From assembly GCA_017745115.1 (NCBI GenBank), contig JAGIAA010000056.1, forward strand, positions 3,881-21,155: 17,275 nucleotides of DNA, in the 5' to 3' direction. The notes under the pieces were generated by a model. That model was not told the origin of the DNA, made no database searches, and saw nothing but the letters and a program-made list of their open reading frames with translations. The position numbers were made by a program, and so were the translations under genes. The stretch comes from Sphingobium sp. (GTDB lineage: Bacteria > Pseudomonadota > Alphaproteobacteria > Sphingomonadales > Sphingomonadaceae). The first letter of the stretch is position 1, and each line of letters starts with the position of its first letter. Positions 14,746 to 17,275 of this stretch are shown here, in pieces.

Positions 14746-15627
14746 CTAGAGCGCATCCGCCACGGCCTTGGCGTCCGCCGTCATTTTCGCGCGCCGTTCC
14801 TCGCCGGCCTTCCGCACCTCGTCCATTTCGAACTCTGTCGGAAAAGCGGCCAGCATCTCATTGAAATACTCTGTAACTTCCGGAATGAACTCGCCATGCG
14901 GGAAGATATAAGGTTCGTTATTCTCGATCGCCTTCACGACTAGCCGGCCGACCTCCAGCGGGTCCATGCCGTTGGCGATCGGATCCTTTTTCTCGCTCGG
15001 CTGAGCGCCGCTGGTGTGCGTCTCGCGATAGAGCGGTCCACCCGTCATGGCCCGCGTCTTGACCATGCCGGGGCACAGCACCGAAGCGCCGATCTTGTAC
15101 GGTCCCAGCGCCAGCCGCAGCGCATCGGTCATGCCGCGCACGGCGAATTTGGTGGTCGCATAGATGCCGGCAAAGGCCGGAACAGGAATCATGCCCGCCA
15201 TGGACGAGGTGTTGACGACATGGCCGCCCTCGCCATGCGCCTTCATGTCGGCAAGGAAGCTGACCAGGCCATTGACCGTACCGCCGAGATTGACGTCGAT
15301 CACATAGTCCCAATCTTCGTAGCTCGCCTCGTCGATCGGGTTGCGTTGGCTGACGCCGACATTGTTGCAGAGGACATGGACATTGCCGAAGATGCGCTTT
15401 GTCTCGGCAGCAGCGGCCGCCATGGCCGCGCGATCGGTTACGTTGAGCTGGATCAGGTGAACGCGATTGTCGCCGCGCAGGAGCTCGCGGGCTTCATCAA
15501 GATGATCCTGCAGGAGATCGGCGATCACGACCTGCATGCCGCGCTCAAGAAAGGCCTGCGCCATGCCGAAACCGATGCCGCTCGCGCCGCCGGTGATGAA
15601 CGCGGTGCGCCCTGCAAATTCCTTCAT
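14746..15627 (-). CDS. Short-chain dehydrogenase, similar to LigD/L/N C-alpha dehydrogenases
   Basis: A 293-residue classical SDR that oxidises an alcohol with NAD(P)+. The cofactor motif TGGASGIG is at 12-19, IADL with an acidic residue at 37 that favours NAD+, NNVG at 88-91, structural Asn113, Ser141/142 in NTSSMAG, and Tyr156-x3-Lys160 in YATTK. The C-terminal extension (PYIFPHGEFIPEVTEYFNEM and a charged helix) recalls LigD, LigL and LigN, which oxidise the C-alpha alcohol of lignin dimers before ether cleavage. Many other SDRs share it, so the function is open. Start: ATG at 15627 just after AGGAGGGG; the TTG at 15645 is less likely. Divergent from the DUF952 gene; candidate promoter at 15676-15703. 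Confidence 0.88.
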   Translation of the reverse strand: MKEFAGRTAFITGGASGIGFGMAQAFLERGMQVVIADLLQDHLDEARELLRGDNRVHLIQLNVTDRAAMAAAAAETKRIFGNVHVLCNNVGVSQRNPIDEASYEDWDYVIDVNLGGTVNGLVSFLADMKAHGEGGHVVNTSSMAGMIPVPAFAGIYATTKFAVRGMTDALRLALGPYKIGASVLCPGMVKTRAMTGGPLYRETHTSGAQPSEKKDPIANGMDPLEVGRLVVKAIENNEPYIFPHGEFIPEVTEYFNEMLAAFPTEFEMDEVRKAGEERRAKMTADAKAVADAL

Positions 15628-15675
15628 GGCCCCTCCTGCTTCCAACCGGCTTTGCGGCGCGCGGCGTCGGAAGGC

Positions 15676-15703
15676 AGACTAGTCACTTCTCGCACCTTGG
15701 CAA
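15676..15703 (-). promoter_or_regulatory. Candidate promoter of the SDR gene
   Basis: On the minus strand TTGCCA (15703-15698), 16 bp, TAGTCT (15681-15676), about 48 bp before the SDR start. It is similar in form to the site at 11991-12019. Judged by eye only. Confidence 0.3.
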
Positions 15704-15731
15704 GCAAGCCCAATGGGCCTAGGCGGCGCAA

Positions 15732-16079
15732 ATGACCGACCTTTTCGCCTATAAGCTGCTGACGGAGCCCCAGTGGAAAGACTGGAAGGAGTCCGGCACC
15801 TTCACCGGCGCGCCGGTCGACGTAGCGGACGGCTATATCCACCTTTCCACCCGCGAACAGGCGCGCGAAACGGCGGAGAAATGGTTCGCGGACACCGATC
15901 CGCTGATCCTCGTTATGATCGACCTGCCGGCGCTGGGCAACAGCGTGCGCTGGGAGCCTTCGCGGGGCGGTGCGCTCTTCCCGCATGTCTACGGTACGAT
16001 GCCGATGAGCACGGTCTCCGGGCACAGCCGGCTGCGCCTTCAGGCCAACGGCAAGCATGACTGGCCGGCGGGGTTTTAG
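15732..16079 (+). CDS. DUF952 family protein
   Basis: A 115-residue soluble protein that is one whole DUF952 domain. It opens [20 protein letters not shown], has the family hallmarks [20 protein letters not shown] (about 33-52), [10 protein letters not shown] and [19 protein letters not shown] (about 75-93), and ends at the usual length. The biochemical role of the family is unknown; the conserved His of YIHLS and of FPHVYG look like active-site candidates. The ATG at 15732 has a modest AGGCGG 5 nt upstream. It faces away from the SDR and is followed by a repeat element and then trmFO. Confidence 0.9.
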   Translation: MTDLFAYKLLTEPQWKDWKESGTFTGAPVDVADGYIHLSTREQARETAEKWFADTDPLILVMIDLPALGNSVRWEPSRGGALFPHVYGTMPMSTVSGHSRLRLQANGKHDWPAGF

Positions 16080-16101
16080 TCAGTCACAAATGATCATAAA
16101 T

Positions 16102-16174
16102 CCGTTCGGGCCGAGCCTGTCGAAGTCCCCTTTTTTTAGGAAGTACGATCCTTCGACAAGCTCGGGGCGGACGG
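16102..16174. repeat. Sphingomonad-type inverted repeat (variant) with T-run, before trmFO
   Basis: Arms 16102-16130 (core GGCCGAGCCTGTCGAAGTCC) and 16150-16174 (core CCTTCGACAAGCTCGGGGCG) are reverse complements with few mismatches and could fold into a long hairpin. The loop starts with CCCC and seven T. It lies between the DUF952 stop and the trmFO start, 26 bp before the latter, and may end DUF952 transcription; any trmFO promoter upstream of it would be read through it. Confidence 0.85.
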
Positions 16175-16200
16175 TGTGCAAAGAGGAAGTTGAAGCACCC

Positions 16201-17274
16201 ATGACCCATCGGGTCCACATCATCGGCGGAGGGCTCGCGGGGTCGGAAGCGGCCTGGCAACTGGCACAGGCCGGCGTTCCGGTGCGCCTCTCCGAAATGC
16301 GCGGCGGCGGGGAGATGACGCCGGCTCACCAGACCGACCAGCTGGCCGAGATGGTCTGCTCCAACAGCTTCAGGTCCGACGACGCCAACAGCAACGCCGT
16401 CGGCCTGCTCCACCAAGAAATGCGGACGCTCGGCTCGCTCATCATGACCTGCGCCGACAGGGTCAAGGTTCCCGCCGGATCGGCGCTGGCGGTTGACCGC
16501 GACCTGTTCGCGCAGGGCGTGAGCGAAGCCATATCCGCCCATCCGCTGATCGAGGTGGTGCGCGAACGCGTGGATGCCATTCCGACCGAGGGCGCGACCA
16601 TCATCGCGACGGGACCTCTCACCGCAGCACCGCTCGCCGACGCCATCGCCAAGACCACGGGCAACGACCAGCTCGCCTTCTTCGACGCCATCGCGCCCAT
16701 CGTCCATGTCGACAGCATCGACATGGAGATCGCGTGGAAGGCCAGCCGCTGGGACAAGGGATCGCCCGACGGAGACGGCAAGGATTACATCAACTGCCCA
16801 ATGGACAAGGCGCAGTATGAGGCATTCGTCGAAGGCCTGCGCACGCTGCCCAAGACCGAATTCAAGCAGTGGGAAAAGGACACGCCCTATTTCGAGGGCT
16901 GCATGCCGATCGAGGTCATGGCCGAGCGGGGCGCGGAAACGCTGCGCTTCGGGCCGATGAAGCCGGTCGGTCTCGACAATCCGCGGACCGGGCGCTGGCC
17001 CTATGCGGTCGTGCAGCTGCGGCAGGACAATGCGCTCGGCACGCTGTGGAACATGGTCGGTTTCCAGACCAAGCTCAAATATGAGGCGCAGGTCCAGCTG
17101 TTCCGAACGATCCCCGGCCTCGAGAACGCCCAATTCGCGCGGCTCGGCGGGCTGCACCGCAACACATTCATCCAGAGCCCGGAACTGCTCGATGGCGCGC
17201 TGCGCCTCCGGGCCGGTGATGCTGTAGTCGCGCTTGGTGATCATGGCCCCCTCCGACGCTCGGCTACGGCTTGA
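16201..17274 (+). CDS. trmFO: TrmFO, folate/FAD-dependent tRNA (uracil-54-C5)-methyltransferase, C-terminus replaced
   Basis: TrmFO makes 5-methyluridine at position 54 of tRNA with methylenetetrahydrofolate and FAD. The frame has the FAD motif [13 protein letters not shown] (7-19), [16 protein letters not shown] with Cys53, the position of a catalytic Cys in B. subtilis, [14 protein letters not shown] with Cys234, GPMKPVGL, and [20 protein letters not shown] (316-335). Normally a FAGQITGVEGYVES stretch and about 100 more residues follow. Here, after about residue 337 (base 17212), the family sequence ends and 20 unrelated residues lead to a TGA at 17272-17274. The DNA there is the inverted start of another gene. 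The protein as written would lack the second half of its FAD/folate site and should be inactive, unless the join is an artefact. Start ATG 16201 with AGAGGAAG upstream. Confidence 0.85.
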   Translation: MTHRVHIIGGGLAGSEAAWQLAQAGVPVRLSEMRGGGEMTPAHQTDQLAEMVCSNSFRSDDANSNAVGLLHQEMRTLGSLIMTCADRVKVPAGSALAVDRDLFAQGVSEAISAHPLIEVVRERVDAIPTEGATIIATGPLTAAPLADAIAKTTGNDQLAFFDAIAPIVHVDSIDMEIAWKASRWDKGSPDGDGKDYINCPMDKAQYEAFVEGLRTLPKTEFKQWEKDTPYFEGCMPIEVMAERGAETLRFGPMKPVGLDNPRTGRWPYAVVQLRQDNALGTLWNMVGFQTKLKYEAQVQLFRTIPGLENAQFARLGGLHRNTFIQSPELLDGALRLRAGDAVVALGDHGPLRRSATA

Positions 17275-17275
17275 C
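17185..17275 (-). pseudogene. Inverted 5' end of another gene, perhaps a fatty acid desaturase
   Basis: On the minus strand GGAGGGGGCC lies directly before an ATG at 17244, followed by [20 protein letters not shown]. This KRDYSxTGPEA opening is what I recall from sphingomonad fatty acid desaturases (PF00487). From about 17212 downward the DNA is trmFO coding sequence instead, so only the first 10-20 codons belong to this gene. Both readings fit 17185-17215, so the join may lie in a short shared sequence. The family call rests on few residues. Confidence 0.4.

Noticed and set aside
16084..17244. 386-residue minus-strand frame starting [13 protein letters not shown]
   Set aside because: Only the first 10-20 codons look real; the rest is antisense to trmFO. 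Kept only as a 5' fragment.
1..17275. CRISPR array, tRNA, rRNA, integrase or transposase
   Set aside because: No regularly spaced direct repeats, cloverleaf sequences or recombinase motifs were seen; the repeats present are inverted and scattered.

Overview
The window (about 64% G+C by eye) looks like a chromosomal piece of an alphaproteobacterium of the order Sphingomonadales. The reasons are the exosortase V/EpsI pair, the S16 protein with a long Ala/Glu tail, the LigF-like glutathione transferase, and several copies of the short inverted repeat (arms around CGAGCGAAGTCGAG or CGAGCCTGTCGAAG) that litters sphingomonad genomes. Both ends cut genes: trmD on the left, and on the right a trmFO that runs into foreign sequence.

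Left third (1-5854, all minus strand): the conserved translation operon ffh - rpsP - rimM - trmD. Here it is interrupted. Two related SAM-dependent methyltransferases with an N-terminal cysteine cluster lie between rimM and trmD. Between them is a scar in which the 5' end of a second trmD is joined, out of frame, to the 3' end of a second rimM. The segment rimM3'-methyltransferase-trmD5' is therefore present twice in tandem. The copies have diverged unequally: the trmD parts are about 95% identical in DNA, the rimM parts about 77% in protein, and the methyltransferases only about half. This mosaic is the most notable structure in the window.

Middle (5855-11961): a 341-bp divergent promoter/leader region; epsI and, convergent to it, exosortase V; a CmcJ/NvfI-like oxidoreductase divergent from an MHS-family (KgtP-like) transporter; then TesB acyl-CoA thioesterase II, head-to-head with a LigF-like glutathione transferase.

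Right (11962-17275): a promoter-like site in front of two broken genes, a glutathione transferase that lost its middle and an MFS permease that lost its first membrane helix. These are followed by a secreted cysteine-containing protein of unknown function, a short-chain dehydrogenase resembling the LigD/L/N C-alpha dehydrogenases, a DUF952 protein and trmFO. LigF-like GST, LigD-like SDR, a second (dead) GST and a dead permease together suggest a decaying module for aromatic-ether or other xenobiotic breakdown. That is inference. TrmFO stops matching its family about 100 residues early and joins, in inverted orientation, what looks like the start of a fatty acid desaturase gene; this is either a rearrangement or a chimeric sequence end.

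No rRNA, tRNA, CRISPR, transposase or integrase was seen.
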